Source: Phialophora verrucosa
Taxonomy: Eukaryota; Ascomycota; Eurotiomycetes; Chaetothyriales; Herpotrichiellaceae
NCBI GenBank assembly: GCA_002099365.1
Contig: MSED01000015.1
Span: forward strand, 2,232,001 to 2,296,000
DNA: 64,000 bases
Direction: 5' to 3'
The position numbers and the translations under genes were made by a program. The notes beneath the pieces are model-generated. The model was not told the DNA's origin, did not search any database, and saw nothing but the letters and a program-made list of their open reading frames with translations. Shown here piece after piece: positions 35,848 to 45,554 of this stretch. Numbering within the stretch: position 1 is the stretch's first letter; every line of letters starts with the position of its first letter.

Positions 35848-37156
35848 ATGGTGCCGAACAAGTCGCTGATCTTCAGCGCCGTGCCAACCCACGCCCCGAT
35901 CCCAGGCGAGCACATCACGCTCGAGGACCGGCCGTTCGACCCGTCCCAGGCGCCTCCTCCCCAGGGCCTCACGGCCAAAACGCTCTGGATCAGCCTGGAC
36001 CCGTACATGCGCGGCCGCATGCGGCCGGCCTCGTCGGCTTCGTACTCGCCGGCGTACACGCTCGGCGCACCCCTCACGGCGTACGCGCTGGTGCAGGTCC
36101 TGGCCTCTGACGCCGAGGCGTTCCACCGGGGGGACATTGTCTACGGCCAGTTCCCCGTCGCGGAGTACAGCGTCATCACGCGCGAGATGCTCGACCGGCC
36201 GGTCGTGCGCAAGGTGCGCGCGCCGGACGTCGGCGATGGCGTCCCGCTGAGCGCGTGGCTCAGCGTGCTGGGCTCGACGGGCCTGACGGCCTACGCGAGC
36301 CTGTACAAGATCGGGGTGCCCAAGCGGGGGGAGACCATCTTTGTGAGTTCCGCAGCCGGCGCGGTCGGGTTGTTCGTCGGCCAGATCGCCGCCATCGAGG
36401 GCCTCACCGTCATCGGGAGCGTGGGCGACGACGCCAAGCTGCGCTTCATCAGGGAGCACGGGTTCCACGACGGGTTCAACTACAAGAAGGAGAGGGCCGC
36501 GGATGCATTGAAGCGCTTGGCTCCGCAGGGCATCGACATCTACTACGACAATGTGGGCGGGGAGCAGCTGGAGGCGGCGATCGAGGCGATGAACAGTTTC
36601 GGGAGGATCGGTAGGTTTGTTTAACATTTCATCTTCTGGGGAGTTTCGGGATTGCCGGTCCTCCCCGTCCTGGGACTTGCACGATTCAGTGACTTGTCTT
36701 TGACATTTACTGATTTACTGACTGTGTGCGGGCGCGTTATTAGTCGTGTGTGGCATGATCTCGCAGTACAACAAGCCCGCAGCCGAGCAATACGCCGTCA
36801 GAGGCCTCACGAACATCGTCTCCAAACGGCTCAAGATCGAGGGATTCATCGTCACTGATCCCGAGTTTTTCAAGTATCGAGAGGAGAGGGACGAGAAGAT
36901 GATCCAGGTAAGAAAACATCGCCCCGACCCATTGACGCGGATGAGGGCGGATTTAATAATCTCAATTTATGCCCTCCCCGTGCTGTTCTGTGCTGATATC
37001 GAACTTTTCCTGTCGCAGTGGCTCAAGGAAGGCAAGATGAAAAGCATCGAACACGTCACTGAAGGGATTGAGAACGCTGCCGACGCTTTTGTCGCTATGC
37101 TTGAAGGGAGCAGTGCGGTTGGAAAGGCGGTATTGAAGGTGGCAGATCCGGAATGA
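35848..37156 (+). CDS. NADPH-dependent MDR oxidoreductase (alkenal/one reductase type)
   Basis: Model: join(35848..36610, 36744..36907, 37019..37156), 354 residues. The protein fits zinc-independent medium-chain reductases of the leukotriene B4 12-hydroxydehydrogenase/curcumin-reductase group, which reduce activated C=C bonds with NADPH. Visible are DPYMRGRM (about residue 50), the nucleotide-binding loop SSAAGAVGLFVGQIA (about 165-180), the run IYYDNVGGEQLEAAI and, after intron 1, VVCGMISQYN. The catalytic zinc ligands of alcohol dehydrogenases are absent, as expected. ATG 35848 (MVPNKSLIF) fits the family; an in-frame ATG-less extension to 35791 would add 19 residues. Introns of 133 and 111 bp are longer than in neighbours. 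Exon 1 is strikingly GC-rich. The substrate is unknown. Confidence 0.9.
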
Positions 37157-37384
37157 GGCTTACGCTCTGCGTCAAGACGACCTGCCAGCCATGTTCTCAG
37201 GAGAATGAAGTACATGCTAGATTGGGAGGGCCAAATTTTCAAGCTGCTAATTATCTGTCGTGGCTTCCAGGCTACTTGAATGCTATCGCCTCTCTGGCCC
37301 ATAATTCGGCCTGCATGATCCTCGCGGCAACGGGGAAGGCTGCACCAGCGTCGGCTGAGTCAAGGGGGGTGGGTTACTTCCCAA

Positions 37385-38676
37385 TCAATAGATCACATTG
37401 AACCCGTCATAGCAACGTCCGCACCAGCCGCAGTCTTTGTCACACAAGGCCCAATCCAAATCGTCCAGGGAGAGATCGGAGAAAGACGAAAAGAAGGGTT
37501 CATGGTGTGATAGTGGGGCTGCATCGCCGCCATCGTGCATCGGTGCTGATTTCTGCTTCTTCTTGTGCTCCTTGTTTTTGTTCTTCTTTCGAGGTTCTGG
37601 GGCATGTCCTTCCTTCACAAAATTTATGGGTCGGTTGCGAAGCATTGTCTGGTTGGTCGCCTTACGATATGGTGAGCGGAGCATCATAATCAAACAGCAA
37701 TCCCACTTACCTCGTGTGCTTGGACAGAGCTTTCGGATGAGCTAAATGCCAAGGACGATTTGTCGAGGCCAGCTATGATGCTGTTGCGGCTGTTGATCTG
37801 CACGTTCCTCATTGCTTGCTTGGCTTTTCTTCCCTGAGTGGAAGTTTGTTGGGGTTTTGAAGCATTTGGGTTCTTTCGCCTCTTGACTCCTGCTGGTTCG
37901 AGACTGGCCTTCGCCTTTCCGGATCCGTTGCTTGTGATGTCCAGGGTTTGCGGTCGATATGGCCCTTTGCCTTTTCCTTTACCTTGTGGGTCATAATGGG
38001 GCTGCCTCGACTGCCTAAGTCTCTTCTGTGTTTCCGACTTGACCTTTTGCCATGTTTGCTTTGTCAATGTTCGGCGATATGTCTGATATAATGGTGGAAG
38101 ATACTCGACGTCTCCCGCGGCGTAGAGAAGCAGATTCTCCGGTAGAGGCCGTGTCTGGGAGGGCAGATGGTCTTGATGAGCGTCCAGGTATGACCTAGCA
38201 ACTTCTTCTTTCTCTTGAATCCATGGTCGAATTTCATCAGAAGGTAGTCCACTGTCACGCTCAACGCAACGTTTGAGGCTAGTCAGGCTCCGATCTTTGC
38301 GGCCATCTTGAAAGTACTCCATCAATTGAATGTCAACCACACCGTCAAGAGTTATGTTGTAGTGGCTGAACATGGCATCCGAGTCGTTACGAGCATCGAA
38401 AAAGACCTTGGGCGTAGATGATGATTGCAACAGAGCTCTGAGGGAGTTGCCTTGGAACGAAGTATCGAATGCTGCGTTCTTCAAAGTGAAGACATCGACG
38501 ATGAACGTCTCGTGCAGTGGGAGGACGTGGATTTGGAGGAGGTCGAGAGTACCAAACCGCCCTAGCTTGTGGCCCTCTACGTCGATGTAAAACGACGGAA
38601 GGACCTTGGACAGAGAGTGGATTTCACCGAGAAAGCATCGTAGAGCATCTGTGGTGTCAATAAAGTAGGACGCCAT
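37385..38676 (-). CDS. DEDDy-type 3'-5' exonuclease domain protein
   Basis: Model: complement(join(37385..37660, 37711..38676)), 413 residues. The N-terminal domain (about 1-205) has the three exonuclease motifs: FYIDVEG (D32, E34), FFDARNDSD (D94, D98) and YAAGDVEYL (Y185, D189), the DEDDy arrangement of RNase D/WRN/Egalitarian-like nucleases. A basic Lys/Gln-rich region follows (about 205-340). The C-terminus, reached through a 50-bp intron, ends with a compact cysteine cluster, CDKDCGWCGRC. Role is inferred as RNA or DNA 3' trimming. Without the intron the frame would stop shortly after the donor, so splicing is needed to add the 92-residue tail. It is divergent from the V-ATPase gene. Confidence 0.85.
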
Positions 38677-39500
38677 ACTGTTTCGCTATCATCCAGAACA
38701 AAATGAACTACTCGATCAAAGGATGACAGCCTTCAGCTCTTCGCAGAAGTCTCCCAGAGCTCCGGGGTAGGCATATAGGATAACGACAAACACGAATATC
38801 AGGGACTTTTCAGGATTTCAGGTCCGTCATCAGGGCAGGGCGCAGAGGGGTTTTTGTGTACCAGGCAGGGGCACATGTTTGCTTAGGCGGACAGACTTTG
38901 AATGGGGAAGTGTTTGAGCCTTTCTCAGGCCTGAATCACCTTGAGTTTCCAGGCTACATACAGGTCCTGGCCATGGTCAATGAGGTGTGGCGCTTAACGA
39001 TTGGTTCTTGCGGCTGTCTCTCATGTACTCGTCCTGGAAGAGATGAAGCTGAGGACGAAGCGCCGCAGTGGCGTGTGTAGTGGCGGTGGTGGTACGTAGA
39101 AGCAAAACCGCACAAGACGCAGCACATGATTGTGCCTGCGAGCCTGCTATCGCTGCCCACAGCTACTCGTGTGCACATACGTAACAAGGCTTCAGCTGCA
39201 CCTGCCATTTGCTCAAGCTGCTGATCAACCTTGCATTCTACCGCTGGGAATTGACTCTCCCAGGCTCCTCGAGACTTTTGTTGTAGTCTAAGTGAGCTAC
39301 AATCTGCGGCAAATCATTGTACCGAGCTCGATTCGGAGCCAGACATCCATTCAGAGGACTTGGTGGTCGATCCTGCTACAGCTCAGCTCCTACAGACCGC
39401 GTCGACCAGCCGCCTTTTCGTGGTCGAGCTTCGATACAAGAATCTCCCCGTCTAGAAACCTGAACCCCAGCCGTCAGCGACCTTCAGATCAACCGTCATC
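38677..39500. promoter_or_regulatory. Divergent promoter region, exonuclease / V-ATPase E
   Basis: These 824 bp lie between two gene starts pointing away from each other, so both promoters must lie here. A pyrimidine-rich leader precedes the V-ATPase start. No binding site is assigned. Confidence 0.5.
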
Positions 39501-40298
39501 ATGTCGTCCCAAGCACTCTCGGACGACCAGGTACGGCTACGCTCCCCCAATCTCCCGACAAGCCCTCTGACAATATTCTATAGGTCGTCTCCGAGCTCAA
39601 GAAAATGACAGCCTTCATCCGCCAGGAAGCCCTGGAAAAGGCCCGTGAAATCCAGCTCAAGGCTGACGAAGAATTCGCCATCGAAAAGTCCAAGCTCGTG
39701 CGCGAGGAAATCGCCGCCATAGATTCGCAGTATGAGAAGAAATTCAAACAGGCGAGCATGAGTCAACAAATCACACGGTCGACCATGGCGAATAAGACGA
39801 GGATAAAGGTCCTGAGTGCAAGGCAGGAGCTATTGGACAAGCTCTTTGAGGAGGCGAGGAAGAAGCTGGCCGACACGGGGAGTAAGAGCAAGAACTACGA
39901 AGAGGTGCTGAAGGGCTTGATGCTTGAGGCGATGTATCTATTGGCGGAGAAGAAGGTGAGCGTGAGGTGCCGGAAGGCGGACAAGGACAAGGTGCAGAGT
40001 GCGGCCAAGAAGGCGAGCGAGGAATACAAGAAGCAAATGGGCAGTGAAAGTGAGGTCGTGGTGGACGAGAAGGATTGGTTACCAGAGGATTCGTACGTTT
40101 CTCCCCTCGTCAAGACCGAGTGTTGCGATACTGACGGGCGTGAACAGAGCTGGAGGAGTCTTCGTCCTCGGCAGCAATGGCAAGATCGAATTGAACAACA
40201 CCTTCGAGGAGAGACTGCGTATGCTCGAATCCGACGCTCTTCCCAGCATCAGACGCACGTTATTTGGCGATAACCAGAACAGGAAGTTCAAGGATTAG
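39501..40298 (+). CDS. vma4: V-type proton ATPase subunit E
   Basis: Model: join(39501..39530, 39584..40092, 40148..40298), 229 residues. It starts with a 10-codon exon (MSSQALSDDQ) and continues VVSELKKMTAFIRQEALEKA, the conserved start of subunit E. The N-terminal half is a long charged helix, which in the enzyme pairs with subunit G to form a peripheral stalk. The C-terminal half ends in the globular region (GGVFVLGSNGKIELNNTFEERL...LP.IRRTLFG) that contacts the catalytic head. The length equals the usual family size. Introns are 53 and 55 bp. The product works in the V1 sector on vacuolar and endosomal membranes, where it couples ATP hydrolysis to proton pumping. Confidence 0.96.
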
Positions 40299-40693
40299 AT
40301 CCGACGACTGAGACCTGCGTGAAGATGTTTGAGAGTTACCAGCCAGTGAGGTCCGCGGTCCGTTGCAGCGGCTGTATTTGAACGGCCAAAGGCAAAGCGA
40401 AGCAGTAATAGATCGTACTGACACAGCTCTATCTGCTAGAAAGGATGGGTCTCCTCGGTGGGCTGTTACCAATGCTATAACCGTCGCAAACGAAGTGAAC
40501 ATTTTTGTAGAAAGGGATGCCAGTCGAATCGTCACCAAATCGCAATCATCAAGCATCAAACCCGCTACACAAATGCCACCAACGCCTTGCTCATAAATGA
40601 AGTCTCATGCGGCAATAACTCAAGGCAGAACTACTGTGTGTCCAACCACATCATGAGAAAGAAGCACCCATCGAAGCGCCCCATCAACAGCGT
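40299..40693. other. Convergent 3' region
   Basis: These 395 bp lie between the convergent 3' ends of the V-ATPase E gene and the next gene. They hold the two 3' UTRs and nothing else recognisable. Confidence 0.5.
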
Positions 40694-42991
40694 TCAGTCG
40701 TCGAGATTCAACTGTCTTCGGATCTGCTTCTCAGTCTCCGACGTCCCGCTCGACGAAGCGGAACTCACCGAGTTCTCGTCGTTAGCAACAAGCCTGTCGC
40801 TTTCATCATCTCTTCCCTTCTCTGCCTGCTTCTCCTTCACCCGTCCGAGGAACCGCTTCATGAAGTCCTTCCCCTGCTCCTCAGTCCTAACCTCCTCGGC
40901 CTCCCTAATTTTCGTGCCGTCGAAGATATGTCGTTTGGGGCGCACCTCCGTCCTGACACTGAAGAGTAATCGTGTCTGCAAGGCTCTAAGATCGTCCTTG
41001 GCTTCTGTCCTCGTCATGTGTGAGGCGCCGGGATCGATGATAGCTACTTCTATCATTTTGATCGCATCGGCGAGGCGATCGACGGATTTGTTGAAGGCTT
41101 GTTCGTCTGCGCGGTTGGTGAAAGATGCTGGGCGGCCGCCGTCGGATATGGCGACATCCAAGAGGTAGGTGCGAGCACGAAGGGCGATGTAATCAATTGT
41201 GCTGCCTCCTTTTCTTCGTTTCGTGTCGAAGTCTGGCGACGTAGAGAGGTGGTTGGTAAGGATGTCGAGGGAGACGTTGGGGGAGAGCGAGGTCGACTTT
41301 TTGAGGACGGACGCACCGAGGAGGAAAACTTGGCTGAGGAGGACGCGGACGTTGCGCGCTGGGCGACATGTCGCCGGAATGTGAGATAATAGGTGAGCCT
41401 GGAGGGTTGGGACTTTGAGGTATTTGCCCACGTCGGCTAGCATGCGCTCCGCTACATGGGTGCGCATTTCGACATCTGGAAGCGAGAGCAGAAGTCCCAG
41501 AAGATCCTCGACTTTGGCGCTGATCCGCCCGTCGCTCATAAGATCTGCATCAATGGCGAGACGACAGAGTATAGAAGTCAGTTTGCTTAGCGCCACAAAG
41601 TCCATGTCTGAACAGATTGCTTGGAAGAGGTCCAACACTGCGAGCAGGTATTTCGGGTTCCGCCTGGGCGGCGCTCTCAGCAGTCGATGCCTAGGCTTGA
41701 TCTCGACGGAGTCTTGAAGGCTGTTGTTGTCGGCGCCCATTGTTTGAAAGACGTTCTGGACGTCCTGAGCCGAGACGTAGTTTCTCGTCCATGACGAGCT
41801 TGCACTCCGTAGGCAGTCAATGTATGCTTGTCGGACTTCGTCTGACCGCTCGAGGACAACGTTTTCAAATGTCCAGTTTAAGGCCTGGTCTTTCACACCG
41901 CGGCTTGTTGCCTTGTGTGCCATGTAACCGGACAGGTATGCCCTGGACCTGGCCTCATTGTCTCCTTCGCGCCATAGATTGTCGGGAATCGCATCTTCAG
42001 GGAAGGGATATTCAGAAGGCTCTTCATTCTGCCAGTCGTTCAACCCGTTCACTCCGAAGAACAAGAAGACTTGTTCCGACGTCAGGGCTTCGGTGCGGTC
42101 AACGGCATCCATAAGTCTCGCCACTCCGTGCTCGCCGTCCTCCGTAGTTGCAACAGCAGCCAGAAGTTTCTTGTCCAGTTTGGGGATGTTGTCTGCCTCT
42201 GCTGCCCTTGTCACCGCCTCAACGTCAGCTCTGGCTTTCCTGACATTACTCTCCACTTCCTCGTCTTCGAAATGGTCGTCTAACAGGGTGCCCATGTTGA
42301 ACGAGAACGCTCTCTCTTTCGCGCGCAATTCCCGTATCTTGTCCTTGCCCACCAACGGTGCCTGCTTGCGGGAAGTTCCCATGAACAGACTCAACGTCCT
42401 TACGCGTTCCGCCTCAAGCTTAGCTTGATCATCCCCAGGTGTGGATGACGAGGAAGTGGTGTGGCCAGTCGCCCTCCTGTCAAATATGTCCTCCAGCGAC
42501 TCGAGCGAGTCCGTATCGCCCTCATCGGAGTCAAGCACTTCTATTACTTTGCCATTCTTGATCACCGCATGCTCCGAACTTGGTAGGTCAGCGAACGAGA
42601 AAGACTTCGGTTGCGGTGGTTTCGGAGTAACATCGTTTCTAATGGGTGAGCTGAATATCGAGGCTTGTTTATATGTCGATGGTGGACCTATAGGCGTCTT
42701 TGCGTGAGAGGTTTTACTCCTAATGGAGAGCGAGGCTCTAGAGCCGGGTGTCGAGAATGGTGATCGTACAGAGGATCCTGGTGTTCTTATGCGACCGTTG
42801 TCAATCTTCCGTTTCTCCTTTGCTTTCGGCGTCCGTGAATGCGCCTCATCTTTGCGTGAGGCCCCGTCCTGCTCTGACTCTTCGATCGTCGGCGATGATC
42901 TTTTGGCAGGGACAGTACTTTTGAGGAAGGGCTTGAAGAATTCGTGTATCGTCTTCTTGGGTTTGTTCGCCGGCTGCGAAGAAGACATCAC
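40694..42991 (-). CDS. Uncharacterised helical protein with PIP-like N-terminus; possible Smc5/6 accessory factor
   Basis: A single-exon frame of 765 residues. The N-terminus has KKTIHEFF (residues 12-19), which fits the spacing of a PCNA-interacting box, with Lys in place of the usual Gln. Residues about 20-180 are disordered and Ser/Pro/basic-rich with an acidic stretch (SDEGDTDSLESLEDIF). From about 190 to 700 it looks all-helical, with leucine-rich runs such as LLAVLDLFQAICSDMDFVALSKL and LLGLLLSLPDVEMRTHVAERML. The C-terminus is charged. The arrangement recalls fungal Nse6/SLF2-type (CANIN-domain) partners of Smc5/6, but this is a weak, fold-level impression. The second Met is an equally good start. 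Confidence 0.6.
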   Translation of the reverse strand: MMSSSQPANKPKKTIHEFFKPFLKSTVPAKRSSPTIEESEQDGASRKDEAHSRTPKAKEKRKIDNGRIRTPGSSVRSPFSTPGSRASLSIRSKTSHAKTPIGPPSTYKQASIFSSPIRNDVTPKPPQPKSFSFADLPSSEHAVIKNGKVIEVLDSDEGDTDSLESLEDIFDRRATGHTTSSSSTPGDDQAKLEAERVRTLSLFMGTSRKQAPLVGKDKIRELRAKERAFSFNMGTLLDDHFEDEEVESNVRKARADVEAVTRAAEADNIPKLDKKLLAAVATTEDGEHGVARLMDAVDRTEALTSEQVFLFFGVNGLNDWQNEEPSEYPFPEDAIPDNLWREGDNEARSRAYLSGYMAHKATSRGVKDQALNWTFENVVLERSDEVRQAYIDCLRSASSSWTRNYVSAQDVQNVFQTMGADNNSLQDSVEIKPRHRLLRAPPRRNPKYLLAVLDLFQAICSDMDFVALSKLTSILCRLAIDADLMSDGRISAKVEDLLGLLLSLPDVEMRTHVAERMLADVGKYLKVPTLQAHLLSHIPATCRPARNVRVLLSQVFLLGASVLKKSTSLSPNVSLDILTNHLSTSPDFDTKRRKGGSTIDYIALRARTYLLDVAISDGGRPASFTNRADEQAFNKSVDRLADAIKMIEVAIIDPGASHMTRTEAKDDLRALQTRLLFSVRTEVRPKRHIFDGTKIREAEEVRTEEQGKDFMKRFLGRVKEKQAEKGRDDESDRLVANDENSVSSASSSGTSETEKQIRRQLNLDD

Positions 42992-44564
42992 AGCGGGCGG
43001 CTTAACATCTCAAATCAAATAACGCAGGTACATCCTCAGAAGATGAACGGCAAGTCAACCACAAATTGAGGTTGTCCGGCTGAGGTCATTGGTAGGCGAC
43101 ACGCCACCGAGGCTCGTGGCGCGCCTCAACATTGCCCGCGATCTGACACGTTCGCTATTGAGGGCCAATCAGACGCGCCTAAAGCCCATGCGGCAGCCTC
43201 ATTCGAACACATCCCCAGAGCAAGCTACGCCCTGCTCTGCCCATCTGGTGGTGACCACGCCTGTTCAAGGTAATATCTATGCACGGCTCCTAGGAAAAAG
43301 AACCAGGAGCATTCTACAGTGACCAACGCTGCCAATACCGACCCTGGCAGGTCCATTCTTCCCCATCGCCGCAACTATATTTCCCCCATTCAGTCCAAAT
43401 CGCCTCCCGCTAAAACACCATGTCCTTCGAAATGGCGACCAATAATACCAAGACAGGACCCAACAGCGCACTCCTGTGAAACGCAGACTCGCGAATGTGA
43501 CTATGCTAGCGATGGCATACCCAAACCGTTTCTTCTAGTCCAGACAAGCTGATACGCCGGAGCAGGCAGTAGTTTGTAGAATTACCCTCTACTGTGGTGG
43601 CTGCCTCCCCAAATCGGGCAGATTCAACTCTGACAGCAGGTATAGAGGTAGAAGAAGGGATGGACTCGAATCTGCGCCGAGCTTCACCTTTTCCTTGATC
43701 ACGACGCAGACAAGTGTCATGCCGTGACAAAGGCATAAGAGGGCTTGTTCTCATTTTGGCGTTGCACCTAAGGGTCGGACCGGTCTTGCGTGGCTATCAC
43801 ACCGGCATTGCTTTCTGTGAGTTGAGATCTGTCCGATATCAAAGACGAACTGAGCATTCATCCCGTTGGTCCAGCACAGCAGATACAGAATCGGGTTGCG
43901 TTTCTTTACCACCAACCGAGAAGCCCCGAGGAGCAACTTGAGAACAACAGCATCTCAATGGGAGTGATGAGATCCTGCGTAGGACTATGATGGAAATGGA
44001 AGAGGAATTGAGTCGAAGACTCAGCTGAAAAGCGCTTCACGAGACACTATTAGCAGGCTTTTGTCGATGATGACGATAGACAGTGTTGCATCGAAAGGTG
44101 ATAGTGAGAACTACATTGAGAGTTCAAAGGAATAGTAAGAACTGGAGGGAATTTGCAGTGTCATCGGATATCAGAGGGCTCCGTGGGAACGTGGGAACAG
44201 AATAAACTGTCGATGGGAGAAATTTCACGAAGTGCCATATCCCAAACACGCTCCACAGCAGGGATTCATACTGCGGATCACAACTACTTCTCTCGCACAC
44301 GTTCCTCCCCAGCTTTGCGGATGACGGTTTGACGGCAACGTTCTACAAAGTGAAAGTGTCTTCGAACACTTACGGATTACGGCGTCATCGGTCCATCGAA
44401 GTCTCCTCAGTTGAAGCTTGTACCCAACATGTTAGCATAAACGCAGCACTCCGCGACCGTTCAAAAAGATTACCACCACCCAAACATCACCTGTACATGA
44501 AGACAATCCAGCTCGGAGAGCTGCAGATCCTCTGTCGTACTCTACTCCATAGTCTGCTCACACC
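42992..44564. other. Long intergenic region, divergent pair
   Basis: These 1573 bp separate the helical protein gene (minus) from the bL17m gene (plus). Short open frames of up to about 87 codons occur in all frames, without recognisable domains. CpA/TpG are normal, so this is not RIPed. I see no tRNA, repeat or conserved motif. Confidence 0.4.
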
Positions 44565-45260
44565 ATGTCAACGCTCAAGTACCGGCATCTAGGCCGGGAC
44601 TCGGCCCACCGCCGCGCCCTCCTGCGCAACCTTGTCACCTCTCTCATCGCCAACGAGTCCATCTCCACGACCTGGCCCAAAGCCAAAGAAGCGCAACGGC
44701 TGGCCGAGAAACTCATCACACTGGGCAAGAAAAATACTGGTGCGGCCCGCGAACGCGCGAAGACCATCTTCTTCGAGCCCGAACGGGAAGGACATATGGA
44801 TAAATTGTTCGGGGAACTCAGAGAACGATATGCCGCTCGGCCAGGAGGGTATACCAGAGTTTTACGGCAGGAAGCGATCAGGGACGATGCTGCCCCGAGT
44901 GCGATTTTGAGTCTGGTTGATGGGCCCAGGGATATGCGGTTTAGCATGACTGCGAAGGCAATTCTGAGGCAACGAAAGGAGAATTTGGATTTGAACGAGA
45001 TGATGCTGTCGAATATGCGGAAGGTCACGAGGTTTAGAATCAATGGCGAGCAAGCGCTGGATGAGGAGGTCCAGCGGTTGGAGAGGGATCTGAAGGAGCA
45101 GGAGGAGAAGGAGAGGAGTGATTTTGAAATGGACGGCACGATGTATGAGTGGTCTAGGGGTGAGAAGTCCCGTCCCAGTGGGATTAGGAGCAAGGAGAAG
45201 AAAGGACCAGGTCGTTTGAGGAGGCAGAGAGTTGGTGAGGACAAGGAGGTGCCTTCATGA
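44565..45260 (+). CDS. MRPL8: Mitochondrial large-subunit ribosomal protein bL17m
   Basis: A single exon of 231 residues. Residues 1-115 match the L17 family: MSTLKYRHLGRDSAHRRALLRNLVTSLI is the typical start, followed by ESISTTWPKAKEAQRLAEKLITLGKK. The bacterial-length core is followed by a fungal mitochondrial extension of about 110 residues, highly charged and probably helical (EEVQRLERDLKEQEEKERSDF), ending in a basic tail. The product belongs to the mitochondrial 54S large subunit near the exit tunnel. There is no separate cleavable presequence; the basic N-terminus may serve for import. The start context cacaccATG suits initiation. Confidence 0.95.
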   Translation: MSTLKYRHLGRDSAHRRALLRNLVTSLIANESISTTWPKAKEAQRLAEKLITLGKKNTGAARERAKTIFFEPEREGHMDKLFGELRERYAARPGGYTRVLRQEAIRDDAAPSAILSLVDGPRDMRFSMTAKAILRQRKENLDLNEMMLSNMRKVTRFRINGEQALDEEVQRLERDLKEQEEKERSDFEMDGTMYEWSRGEKSRPSGIRSKEKKGPGRLRRQRVGEDKEVPS

Positions 45261-45554
45261 ATGTCCGTTCGCGAAAATGGGAGCGAGTAAACTGTACCAT
45301 CACATTCTATGGGGAGGTTTGGGACCTACTACTGCATAGCACTGGAGCTTGCCTGACAGCCAAAATCTGCCTTGTACAGCATATTTCGGGACTTTAGAGA
45401 TGGAATCAGATTTTGAACATCCATGCTTCAACTCCTATACGGTTCGTTGGGGTATCGTGGTCTAAGTCCTCGTACAAATTTTCTGTTGTCGCAATGGAAA
45501 TACCCATCAGCTCTCTACCCCGAGGGCACCGCAAGCTGGGGTTGCTCCCCTGGG
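45261..45554. other. Convergent 3' region
   Basis: These 294 bp lie between the 3' ends of the bL17m and eIF2B-beta genes; nothing is recognised. Confidence 0.4.

Noticed and set aside
35668..36627. 319-codon minus-strand frame
   Set aside because: It is antisense to the very GC-rich exon 1 of the oxidoreductase; high GC3 creates long shadow frames. Its Arg/His/Asp/Ala-rich content has no domain.
43650..43700. Possible tRNA T-arm (gactcgaatctgcg)
   Set aside because: No matching acceptor stem, D-arm or anticodon arm could be placed around it.
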